In this document: one piece after another, positions 55,938-64,000 of the stretch
Layout: each line of letters opens with the position of its first letter
How positions within the stretch are numbered: position 1 is the first letter of the stretch
Assembly (NCBI RefSeq): GCF_000315625.1
Contig: NW_005434523.1
Coordinates: 16,326-80,325, forward strand
Source of the DNA: Guillardia theta CCMP2712
Lineage: Eukaryota > Cryptophyceae > Pyrenomonadales > Geminigeraceae
Direction of reading: 5' to 3'
DNA: 64,000 bases
Notes under the pieces: generated by a model
The model's input: only the letters and a program-made list of their open reading frames with translations
Database searches by the model: none
What the model was told of the DNA's origin: nothing
Position numbers and translations under genes: made by a program

Positions 55938-56579
55938 ATGGACGTCTCTCGTTCATATTGGCAGGTCGAGCTGGAAGAGGGTTTCAAACCCATCACCTCG
56001 TTTGTTTGCAAGTTGGGCAAGTTTCACTTTACCAGCCTACCCCTCGGATTGGTCGACTCAGATTCTCAGTTCCAACGCTTCTTAGAGTCAGTGTTGAAAG
56101 GCTTGGAGGATACATTCTCGTACATTGACGATGTGACATCAATTTCAGTCGGGACGATACAAGATCATCATCGTCAGATCCGAGGTGTTCTGGACCAATT
56201 TTGGAAGGAGACGCTTTTTGTGAAGAAATCAAAATGTCAGTTCTTTGTCAATGAGCTGGATTTCTTGGGATTTCGTATTGGAGAATCAGGAATTCGTACG
56301 CAACAGCCGAAGGTGGAGGCTATTCTGGCGCGACCGGCGCCTAGCAACGTGAAAGAAGTGAAATCTTGGCTGGGAGTAGGGAACTACTATAGGCGATTTA
56401 TCCCTGAGTTCGCGGAGCTAGACATACCCCTGACCAATCTTTTGAAGGAGAATTTCAAGTTTGTGTCGGACGAGGCTTGCCAAGCGTCCCTAGATCAGTT
56501 GAAGAAGGCGTTCGTCAACCTCCGGTTCTTCAATATTTCAATCCAGATTTGCACCCCATCTGTTTGTCGATGCAAGTGA
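55938..56579 (+). pseudogene. Reverse transcriptase, element 2
   Basis: Carries the core RT motifs from MDVSRSYWQVEL through YIDD to NYYRRFIPEFA. The N-terminal RT segment (CGKKKDGAARFCVNLRNIN) lies upstream in another frame, and the RNase H frame starts after another shift. Confidence 0.88.
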
Positions 56580-56598
56580 TAAGGCGATTGGAGCAACA

Positions 56599-57269
56599 GT
56601 GATGCAACAGTCAGACGGACAAACATTTCTACCTGTGGGCTTCTGCAGCAAAAGATTGAACCCGGCACAGATGAACTATCCTGTTCGTGAACGAGAATGT
56701 TTAGCGATTGTGTCGGCCTTGCTGCATTTTCAATACTTTCTGTATGGGCAGAAAATTGTCATCCATACGGACCATCAGAGTTTGAAATACTTGCTTTCTC
56801 AGAAGTGTCTGAAAGGACGGTTGTTCAGGTGGACTCAACTACTTGCGGACTACACTCTCGAAGAAGTGCAGTATTTCCCTGGAACCGAGAACGTCTTGGC
56901 TGATTTTCTTTCGAGACCTTCTGACCTAGTAGGGACAGAGAGTGGAATAGTGATGGCTGAGTCATCTACCATCGCTGATGATACTCCTGGAAGATTCAAT
57001 TCAGATCCCACGGTATTTGCAGTGAACAACATTCAACCTTGGATGTTGGCTCTCAGCCTCCTGCTCCCATCGTCGCGGCAGATGGTGACTTCTACGGAGT
57101 GAAAAAGATTTTGCGTCGTCGGGGCTCAGGCAATCGTACAGAATATCTTGTTCGATGGGAGGGCTATGATGATCCTATTCAAGATTCTTGGCTCCCATCT
57201 TCTGAGTTACGAGCGCCTACTTTGCGCAAGATGGTGCGCGACTTTAATGATGCTCTGCGTCGACATTGA
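56599..57269 (+). pseudogene. RNase H joined to chromodomain, element 2
   Basis: RNase H ends at about 56935. A short acidic/Ser stretch follows, then a frame change near 57040-57090 and the chromodomain VKKILRRRGSGNRTEYLVRW-type segment with LVRWEGYDD, ending at 57269. In complete chromoviruses an integrase of roughly 400 residues would separate these two domains. Confidence 0.88.
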
Positions 57270-57355
57270 TCTTTTGAGGTTGCTTGCTTTCTTTAACTTC
57301 AACAGCGAAGTACTTGGTTGCTCCAAGCTCAACAAGCTTGCAAGTGGGAACGAAA

Positions 57356-57801
57356 TGTTACGAAAAGGTTACCGTAAGTTTCTGCCGGCCGTTGTTCTTC
57401 TGGTAGTCATTTTGATTTGAGAATGAAACGATGCGATTGACTGTCCCAGATTTTGCTTTTCGAATGGGTAGGCACTATATGGAAATATACTATTAGCTCA
57501 ATCGAGAAAAATTGTTAGAATGTAGGGAGGGTACGCTGCTATATGAGCAGTCAGGGGACCCCACCCCCTGTCAGTATATATTGAAAGCACCTGTGAATAT
57601 TTCGGGTTAAATTTCAAATCACTTTGAATAAAGTCAAAAACTTGGAATCTGGGAGCCGGCGGGAAACGGCCCTAAAAGGCCTTTCTGACCGAGGACGTCG
57701 TTTGTTCTAGACAGGTTCAGGCAGAGGCAGTGGTGTGTGTGTGTGCTGGTAAAACTCTTTCTCTACTTCCTTGTTGTGAGTTGAGAGATCAGATAGTAAC
57801 A
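57356..57801 (+). repeat. 3' LTR of element 2 (446 bp)
   Basis: Starts TGTTACG and ends AGTAACA (inverted ends TGTTAC...GTAACA). It follows a purine-rich tract (gcaagtgggaacgaaa) suited to plus-strand priming. It contains tatata boxes near 57477-57580 and an AATAAA at 57627. No second copy was noticed in the window. Confidence 0.72.
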
Positions 57802-58244
57802 GTAGATCCACGTCCTAACAAAAAGACAAGTACACGACAGAGAAGAAAATATCAAATCTGATTGTATTAAAAAGGCAGGCAAGGCAGGCATATTCGAGAA
57901 GAAATACCGAGAAACTCTTTCCTTAAACTTCATGCCGCCTCAGTGCGCTGTTGAGTCGATGCTTTTACATGTGCAATCTCATGTCTCATCTAAATATCTC
58001 TCAGCCGAGCTTTCTAATGATCGAACTATCATGTCTGATCAAGCTTACTCTGTCCACTTACACCCGCAAGACTTTGCCTACGGTAAATGCCTTCCAATCC
58101 TGCTGTCGTCTCATTCACGCTATTCAAAGTCCCGGGATCAGCTTTCATCGCTCTCCATCTTGCAAACTTATCTGTCTCTCCCTCTTCTCTCGTACGCTTC
58201 CCCCGCTCCCCCTTCGTAGGCTCCGCAGCTCCAACATCCACCTG

Positions 58245-59333
58245 CTCAGGCTGTCTCCCTACAAGCGACTTGAAGCACATTTATTGTTCTACCGCTTCAA
58301 CACAAACATTCATATCAGCCCTGGGTGACTTAACGCGAATTGACTCGCCTCCTACGCTCCCTCCCTCCACGTCCCCGCTTGCTCCCTATACAGACCCTCT
58401 CCTCTTTCTTCAAGCCCATCCCCATCCGTCGCTCCACACAGAGCAGACCGTCCTCCCTAAGCCCGTCACCTCCTCCGGCGTCTCCCACCATCCTACCCGC
58501 GGGAGCTCTTCTTTCTCCAGCAAGCTCTCCTCCTCCTCCTCCCTCGCCTCGCCTGGGATGCTCAGATCGAAGGGCTCCTCCTTGACAGACATGACACCAG
58601 GCCAGACGCTGGACAAGCCATCGAATGCGATCTCATCCTCGTCGTGTGCCTCAACCGATCTTGTTTCTGACCCCTCCTCCACCCACGCCCCCTCCTTCCC
58701 AGAGACTTTCTTCCCTTCCAATCCATCCTTCTTGCCTGCCTTGTGCTTGTTGCGGTACACCCGACGCGGCGCCTTGCTCCAGTTCACCGTCATCTCCGCC
58801 CACGCCCCGTACCTCTCCCGGCAGCACTGCTCCAGCGCCTCCAGGCTCACGTCCGCCCCGAGCCTCCACGCGAGCTGGCGGAGCTTGAGCCAGGCCTGCC
58901 GGAGCTCCTGGAGCTCGTGGGGGTCGTCGGGGTTCCTCCAGCGGCGGTTGGAGAAGAAGTAGCGCGCGCTGCTGCTCCTCGAGAAGTCCGTCGCCTCCAC
59001 CTCGTCGGGGAGGATGCAGCGGTCGCGGATCTTGGTGAAGCCGTTGTGCTCGAGGACCTTGTTGAACTCCACCTCCCTCACCCCGTACCCCCCGAACGTC
59101 TGCTCCGCGCTACGGGCGGCGGCCGGGATGCAGTCGCAGAGGGCGTCGTACAGGGAGAGGCGGCCCTTGCGGGGGATGAAGAGGTGGCTGAGGGAGGCAG
59201 GGACGGCTCGGGAGACCTGAGAGTAGAGGTGAGGTCTGAGGAGGAAAGGGTCATGAGGAGAGGAGGGGCATACCGCTTGGGCGAAGGCGAGTGCGACGGC
59301 CTTGGAGGCGGGGGAGGCAGAGGGCCGGACCAT
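58245..59333 (-). repeat. Small palindrome, left arm
   Basis: Inverted copy of about 60619-61712, comprising family V copy H with its intron, 3' flank and poly(A) signal (tttatt at 58280-58285 on the plus strand). Centre near 59.98 kb; spacer about 1.29 kb. Confidence 0.9.
58410..59333 (-). CDS. Family V copy H (288 aa)
   Basis: Exon 1 59333-59274, exon 2 59216-58410. The intron (57 bp) happens to be open, so an unspliced reading is also possible. Core as in copies E-G. Distinct tail shared only with copy I: VYRNKHKAGKKDG, VEAHDEDEIAFDGLSS, VKEEPFDLS (sumoylation-like), EEEEESLLEKEELPR, WWETPEEVTGLGR, WSDGWGWA. Intact. Confidence 0.82.
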   Translation of the reverse strand: MVRPSASPASKAVALAFAQAVCPSSPHDPFLLRPHLYSQVSRAVPASLSHLFIPRKGRLSLYDALCDCIPAAARSAEQTFGGYGVREVEFNKVLEHNGFTKIRDRCILPDEVEATDFSRSSSARYFFSNRRWRNPDDPHELQELRQAWLKLRQLAWRLGADVSLEALEQCCRERYGAWAEMTVNWSKAPRRVYRNKHKAGKKDGLEGKKVSGKEGAWVEEGSETRSVEAHDEDEIAFDGLSSVWPGVMSVKEEPFDLSIPGEAREEEEESLLEKEELPRVGWWETPEEVTGLGRTVCSVWSDGWGWA

Positions 59334-59622
59334 GGATGTATCGTACTGTGTGAGATGTGGGGGAAGTGCCAAGTGCTGTTGCAGGGCCAAGGGAGGTATG
59401 TGGGTACGGATACTACTTGAGGGAGAGGGAGAACACTTGGGGACACGCCAGGGAACGGGGAGAGTACACCCCACCCCCATTCGCTTCCGCACCCGTTTTC
59501 CCCTCGAAAATAGACCGGTACTCCGCAAATACATTTTGATCTCCCACCCCCTAGATTGCCCTTGTTTTCACCCCTACTCGATGAGATTTCATAAAATTGC
59601 CTTTTAGGCACCGAAAATTAAG

Positions 59623-59641
59623 ATTCCGATGGTAACGTGAC
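59623..59641 (-). promoter_or_regulatory. 19-bp family V upstream motif (copy H)
   Basis: One mismatch (GGAAT for GGCAT) on the gene strand, about 290 bp upstream of the copy H ATG. C-rich tracts (ccccaccccc, cacccctac) lie between it and the gene. Confidence 0.5.
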
Positions 59642-59649
59642 CGTCAACT

Positions 59650-60600
59650 TACAGTTCAGCAGTAAAGAAAAAAATAGTAATTTTTCTTTTTTCGGGATCT
59701 TCCTGGGTCAGTAATAAACGACTGTACACTGCCACCCCCCTTGCGGACACAATTTTCAGGGGTCCTTCCATGGGGAGCCTCCGACAATTTTGTGTGCGGA
59801 AGTTCACACGGAAAGTTCCGGGCTGGCCTCAGGCAGATACTATTATTTTATATCACTCTCTCCTGGATCATCCGTTATCATTCCGTTATGATGGGCGCAG
59901 GGACCATTAGGTCCAATTGTGTGTGGTACTAATTTTTACTCAAGCGGCCCTGCAGATTTCAAGAACTTTCAGTGAATCTTCGTAAAAGTCTATTTTAGCT
60001 GAATCGCGCGATTGTGAAACGTTGAGTTTGAATATGATCGTGCAAGCCTCTATGTGAAGCCTCGGGTGGGGAGACGGGCACGAAAACTTATACCTCGAAA
60101 ACCGGTCCGCCGGACCCGGGCGGTCACGGTGGCGACCGGAGGCGCCGAGGCTGGGAGGCCGCCGTGGAAAAGCTCACAATAGCAAAGTTAAACTTTAGTA
60201 AAGCCAGTTGCTGGTTGTATGAAGCTCTTTGAGGACTCAGAAAAAAAGGCAAAAACCGACCGGAGGGAGGAAAGTTTTTGGTTCAGATATAGCGCATGTT
60301 TTTTTCCTGTACTCCCGATCCGACGGAATCTCGAGAGCTCTTGGCGGTATCAATGACTGGGTGCATTATACTCCGGCTGGTGCCGAACCTCGCCTTGCTG
60401 AAAGAAGTGGTACTCAGTCGACGAAACGGTGTGAGATCATTCGGCAATAAGCGTAAAAGTAGTTTTAGTTGTCAACTATAAGTCCTCCTTTGCCGTTCCC
60501 CCCTCTTCATCTCTCCTTCCCCGTCCATCCAAGCCATCAATCCCCTTCAACAGCAGATCAAGCCACCTCATTACTCTCCTCGCCCCTTGCTACCTCCCGT
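59650..60600. other. Spacer of the small palindrome
   Basis: Unique DNA with a very GC-rich patch at 60105-60165 and several potential hairpins. No coding region recognised, and no clear 19-bp motif upstream of copy I. Confidence 0.5.
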
Positions 60601-60618
60601 CGTTGAAGACATTCCACC

Positions 60619-61541
60619 ATGGTTCGGCCCTCTGCCTCCCCCGCCTCCAAGGCCGTCGCCCTCGCCTTCGCCCAAGCGGTATGCCCCTCGCCTCCTCTCC
60701 TCCTCTGCTCTGCTCTGACACCTGCTCCCTTCAGGTCTCCCGAGCCGTCCCTGCCTCCCTCAGCCACCTCTTCATCCCCCGCAAGGGCCGCCTCTCCCTC
60801 TACGACGCCCTCTGCGACTGCATCCCGGCCGCCGCCCGTAGCGCGGAGCAGACGTTCGGGGGGTACGGGGTGAGGGAGGTGGAGTTCAACAAGGTCCTCG
60901 AGCACAACGGCTTCACCAAGATCCGCGACCGCCGAGTCATCCCCGACGTCCTGGGGGAGACGGACTTCTCGAGGAGCAGCAGCGCGCGCTACTTCTTCTC
61001 CAACCGCCGCTGGAGGAACCCCGACGACCCCCACGAGCTCCAGGAGCTCCGGCAGGCCTGGCTCAAGCTCCGCCAGCTCGCGTGGAGGCTCGGGGCGGAC
61101 GTGAGCCTGGAGGCGTTGGAGCAGTGCTGCCGGGAGAGGTACGGGGCGTGGGCGGAGATGACGGTGAACTGGAGCAAGGCGCCGCGTCGGGTGTACCGCA
61201 ACAAGCACAAGGCAGGCAAGAAGGATGGATTGGAAGGGAAGAAAGTCTCTGGGAAGGAGGGGGCGTGGGTTGAGGAGGGGTCAGAAACAAGATCGGTTGA
61301 GGCACACGACGAGGATGAGATCGCATTCGATGGCTTGTCCAGCGTCTGGCCTGGTGTCATGTCGGTCAAGGAGGAGCCCTTCGATCTGAGCATGCCAGGC
61401 GAGGCGAGGGAGGAGGAGGAGGAGAGCTTGCTGGAGAAAGAAGAGCTCCCGCGGGTAGGATGGTGGGAGACGCCGGAGGAGGTGACGGGCTTAGGGAGGA
61501 CGGTCTGCTCTGTGTGGAGCGACGGATGGGGATGGGCGTGA
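60619..61541 (+). CDS. Family V copy I (288 aa)
   Basis: Exon 1 60619-60678, exon 2 60735-61541. Same length and tail as copy H, with which it forms a palindrome. One block in the core differs sharply: DRRVIPDVLGETDFS where all other copies have DRCILPDEVEATDFS or a close variant. The 3' flank carries AATAAA at 61672-61677, about 130 bp after the stop. Intact. Confidence 0.82.
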
Positions 61542-61712
61542 AGAAAGAGGGTCTGTATAGGGAGCAAGCGGGGACGTGGAGGGAGGGAGCGTAGGAGGCG
61601 AGTCAAGTCAAGTTAAGTAGCAATGTCATTTTCCAGGTCTGATATGAATGTTTGTGTTGAAGCGGTAGAACAATAAATGTGCATCAAGTCGCTTGTAGGG
61701 AGACAGCCTGAG
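60619..61712 (+). repeat. Small palindrome, right arm
   Basis: Partner of 58245-59333. Matches run through the 3' flank up to the gcttgtagggagacagcctgagc segment near 61690-61712. Confidence 0.9.
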
Positions 61713-61719
61713 CTTAACA

Positions 61720-62780
61720 AATCACTATGCCAACACTTAAACGCTACTTCATCAATCACTACGCCAACTCAACGCTACCAAATTGTGTCACAACCCGACT
61801 TTTACTGGTTGCAGACGTCTACAGTGAATGCTCAAAGCACCTCCGCTGGATCGCACACAAAGGTGAAGAGTAGAAATATGAAGTTCATGATAACACCAAC
61901 ACACTATCGATTCGTTGCACACACAGCAAGGGAAAGGACAGACCACCTGAGCAGTTGTTCACGATCGTTTTATAGTCGAGGGGAACCACCAGGGGTGGCG
62001 AGGCTCTCGAAGATTCTCGAGTGGACCTTCAAGCGCAGTTCAATAAGAACTCACGTTGGATTTCTCTACTAAGAGGGAAAGCGGTGAAACAGAAGGAGAT
62101 CTAACTCTCTTTTATTTCTTTCACACACACACACAAAACAAGACAAGACGATACACACAAAGACGTCTCAACAATCGTGGCACACACACGAAAGGGGAAG
62201 AGGACCCCCTAGCTCTGACGAGTTTCATCCTTTTATAGCTTCGAGGAATGAGCCAGGGGTGCCGTCTCTTGGCTACAGAAAGGAGGGGTGTCCTGTTCTT
62301 GGAAGTTGACAAGCATCCCTTCTGACCTTCGAGAGGATACCATGCTCTCTCGCAGGGAAGAGAACCCCGTCCTTGCATGGCAGCAAGCTGCTTCCAACGG
62401 GTCGTACTGCACAAGACGCACCCCTTCTGTTTACCTTGTAAGTCCCCCACGGGTACACGGTTGCTGCAACAAAGGCCTCCACAGGGGTCCTTTCAGCAGC
62501 TTCACACTGGAGTAGAGTATCCTGGGTCATCCAGGAGAAGTCAGCTTCGAACACGAGTACGAGACAGCCAACTGTCCTTTCATCCTGATAGGCCTTTGTC
62601 TGACTCGGGCTCGGTTCCTATGAGCTCTGACACGCTCTTCTCTGCGCTTTCTTGGAGTGCTCAGGACTCAGAAAACTTCGCTTTCTCAGCTTGTCAAATC
62701 TGTTTTTCCTCTGACACGCTCCAGGCGCAGCACGTAAAATTCCTAATTGAGAGGCGCACGACGCTGCCGCTGCCGCTGTA
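61720..62780 (+). other. Region 5' of element 3, possible LTR/leader
   Basis: Contains tgtcacaaccc near 61789, two related segments (tttatagtcgagg...caggggtg near 61970 and tttatagcttcgagg...caggggtg near 62233), and an open frame 62377-62781 ending in TAG immediately before the pol frame. No gag motif is recognised. Could be an LTR plus leader. Confidence 0.4.
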
Positions 62781-62781
62781 G

Positions 62782-64000
62782 ATTGCTGCTCGCTCGAAGA
62801 CGCCTAAGCGCCGTCCTCAGGTGCATTTTGCTGAAGAACTGGAAGATGAAGTGCCTCTGGACGGTGACGCTCTCGAGGTACACTTGCATCCGATTGCACT
62901 CCACTCCCTTGGCTCTCAGGAGCACGGGGCGTCTTCAGGATCGCTTCTATATCTGCCCATTGTACCACTCACCTCTCCGGTGCCAGCTGCTACTTCCGAG
63001 ATCCTGGCTTTGCTTGACTCGGGTGCTGAGATCAGTGTGATCTCGCGTCAGGTTGCGCGACAGCTCCAATTGACCACACAGCGAATTCCCGCCACGCTTA
63101 CCGCTCAGTTCGCTCATGGCGACGCCCAGGTCGTGCTTCGTGAAACCTGCCTCCTGCCGTTTCGCATTGCAGGCACCAATGTTGAAACGCAAGAAACGTT
63201 CTTCATTTTGGACTCTCCAGCGTCACTGCCGGCGATTTTGTCCCAACCGTTCATTGCCAAGATGAAAATGAATATCGACTTTCATTCCAAGCTCGTTACT
63301 ATTCCAGCGCAGGATGGTACTGCGGGGCGTCAACGCCTTCCGCTCGCATTTCACATCCCTGGTCCTGGCTCCGCGGCTATGCGGCAAGCCCAGTGTTTGA
63401 TTTTTCCCTGGCATGCGGACTGGAACACGCTTCAGCCTCCTCCACCTGAGGATATGATGCCCTGGGTCATGGCGACCGTGTCCTCGCCTGTTTCTACCAG
63501 TTCATTGGTCTCTCAGGTCGCCTCGTCGGCCTCGCCGCTCGCAGCTCCGGCCTTGCAGGAGCTACTCGAGGATTTTTCCGATGTTCTGGTGGACGAACTA
63601 CCAATCCAGCCACCTGTCTCGCGGGGGCAGTATGACGTTGTCCTTCGGGTTCCTGATGACGTTCGTCCAATTCGTCGTCGTCCCTACCGACTTCCGGCGA
63701 CGCTCCAGGAGGAGCTCGCTAAAACGATCGACTTCTTGTTGGCACGCGGCATCATCGAGCGGAACAATGATGTCATGTGGCAGAGTCCCGTCATCTTTGT
63801 TCGCAAAGGTCTTTCCTCTGAAGGAGTCCCTCAATTTCGTTTTTGTATTGATTATCGAGGAGTCAACAATCACCTCCTCGACGACAGTTTTCCGCCTCCC
63901 GTCCCTACCGAGCTCATGGAACGTATCGGGCGCGTGCTCTCGCAGCGTACTGTGTCCAGTACGGATACCCTCTACTTCAGCAAGCTGGATATGGCCTCAG
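62782..64000 (+). CDS. Ty3/gypsy pol, 5' part (element 3), runs off the window
   Basis: An uninterrupted frame of 406 codons from 62782 to the window end, with no stop. An aspartic protease lies at about 62995-63250 (LLDSGAEISVISRQVA). After a Pro/Ser linker comes the RT N-terminus: VLVDELPIQPP, PIRRRPYRLPA, LLARGIIERN, SPVIFVRK, FRFCIDYRGVN and FSKLDMAS at the edge. This is the least damaged retroelement seen here. No ATG precedes the protease; a single TAG at 62779-62781 separates it from an upstream frame in the same phase, so expression could use readthrough, frameshifting or a missed intron. Same superfamily as elements 1 and 2. Confidence 0.9.
   Translation, partial: MAARSKTPKRRPQVHFAEELEDEVPLDGDALEVHLHPIALHSLGSQEHGASSGSLLYLPIVPLTSPVPAATSEILALLDSGAEISVISRQVARQLQLTTQRIPATLTAQFAHGDAQVVLRETCLLPFRIAGTNVETQETFFILDSPASLPAILSQPFIAKMKMNIDFHSKLVTIPAQDGTAGRQRLPLAFHIPGPGSAAMRQAQCLIFPWHADWNTLQPPPPEDMMPWVMATVSSPVSTSSLVSQVASSASPLAAPALQELLEDFSDVLVDELPIQPPVSRGQYDVVLRVPDDVRPIRRRPYRLPATLQEELAKTIDFLLARGIIERNNDVMWQSPVIFVRKGLSSEGVPQFRFCIDYRGVNNHLLDDSFPPPVPTELMERIGRVLSQRTVSSTDTLYFSKLDMAS

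Larger units (their letters stand above)
53830..57270 (+). mobile_element. Ty3/gypsy chromovirus remnant (element 2), integrase missing
   Basis: Order: gag with a WEDFTKLM...FIQRYSAMTNLL retrotransposon-gag region (54255-54480), a CCHC zinc knuckle at 54785-54826 (CFECGEEGHIRAKC), aspartic protease (LLDTGAD, 55044-55064), RT (DVSRSYWQVELEE, SLPLGL, YIDD near 56119-56130, FLGFRIG), RNase H (56599-56940: FCSKRLN, RERECLAI, TDHQSLKYLL, LADFLSR), then directly a chromodomain. Frames shift several times in gag, protease and RT. No integrase catalytic core or zinc finger lies between RNase H and the chromodomain. A 3' LTR follows; I found no 5' LTR. Confidence 0.9.

Overview
The window looks like nuclear DNA of a unicellular eukaryote, most likely an alga. 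It has short GT-AG introns, long microsatellites and minisatellites, Ty3/gypsy chromoviruses and a Ty1/copia fragment, and a run of Ns from a draft assembly. A cryptophyte close to Guillardia is my best guess, from general style only; nothing here proves the species.

Layout. 0.4-3.65 kb: a broken chromodomain Ty3/gypsy element between 66-bp direct repeats. 3.67-8.97 kb: a large surface-type repeat protein gene whose own tail is present a second time in inverted orientation where its 5' end should be. 9-12.5 kb: low-complexity DNA and a 19-bp minisatellite. 12.6-24.2 kb: the conserved single-copy part, with four intron-containing genes that I could splice with consistent phases: an unknown 244-aa protein, a DHX34-like DEVH helicase of 1253 aa, an SLC35/DMT nucleotide-sugar-transporter-like protein of 382 aa, and a SET-domain protein of 265 aa. 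24.4-25.5 kb: the first member of an unrecognised multicopy family, called family V here. 25.5-36.4 kb: no convincing gene; a mosaic of inverted and direct repeats begins at 30.5 kb.

36.4-52.6 kb is a large interrupted palindrome centred near 44.4 kb. It carries six more family V copies, three leftward on the left side and three rightward on the right. 53.4-57.8 kb holds a copia remnant abutting a 5'-truncated chromovirus that has lost its integrase but keeps its chromodomain and a 3' LTR. 58.2-61.7 kb is another small palindrome with two more family V copies. 62.8-64 kb is the start of a third Ty3/gypsy pol gene, open to the window edge.

Most notable is family V: nine copies with the same two-exon structure (a 60-bp first exon), a highly conserved core, acidic tails with sumoylation-like motifs, and a shared 19-bp sequence (GTCACGTTACCATCGGCAT) upstream of most copies. 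The same 19-mer is scattered through the gene-poor inverted repeats. Copies show gene-conversion mosaics, frameshifts and a templated 58-bp gene fragment, so the family appears to be evolving by palindrome-linked recombination.
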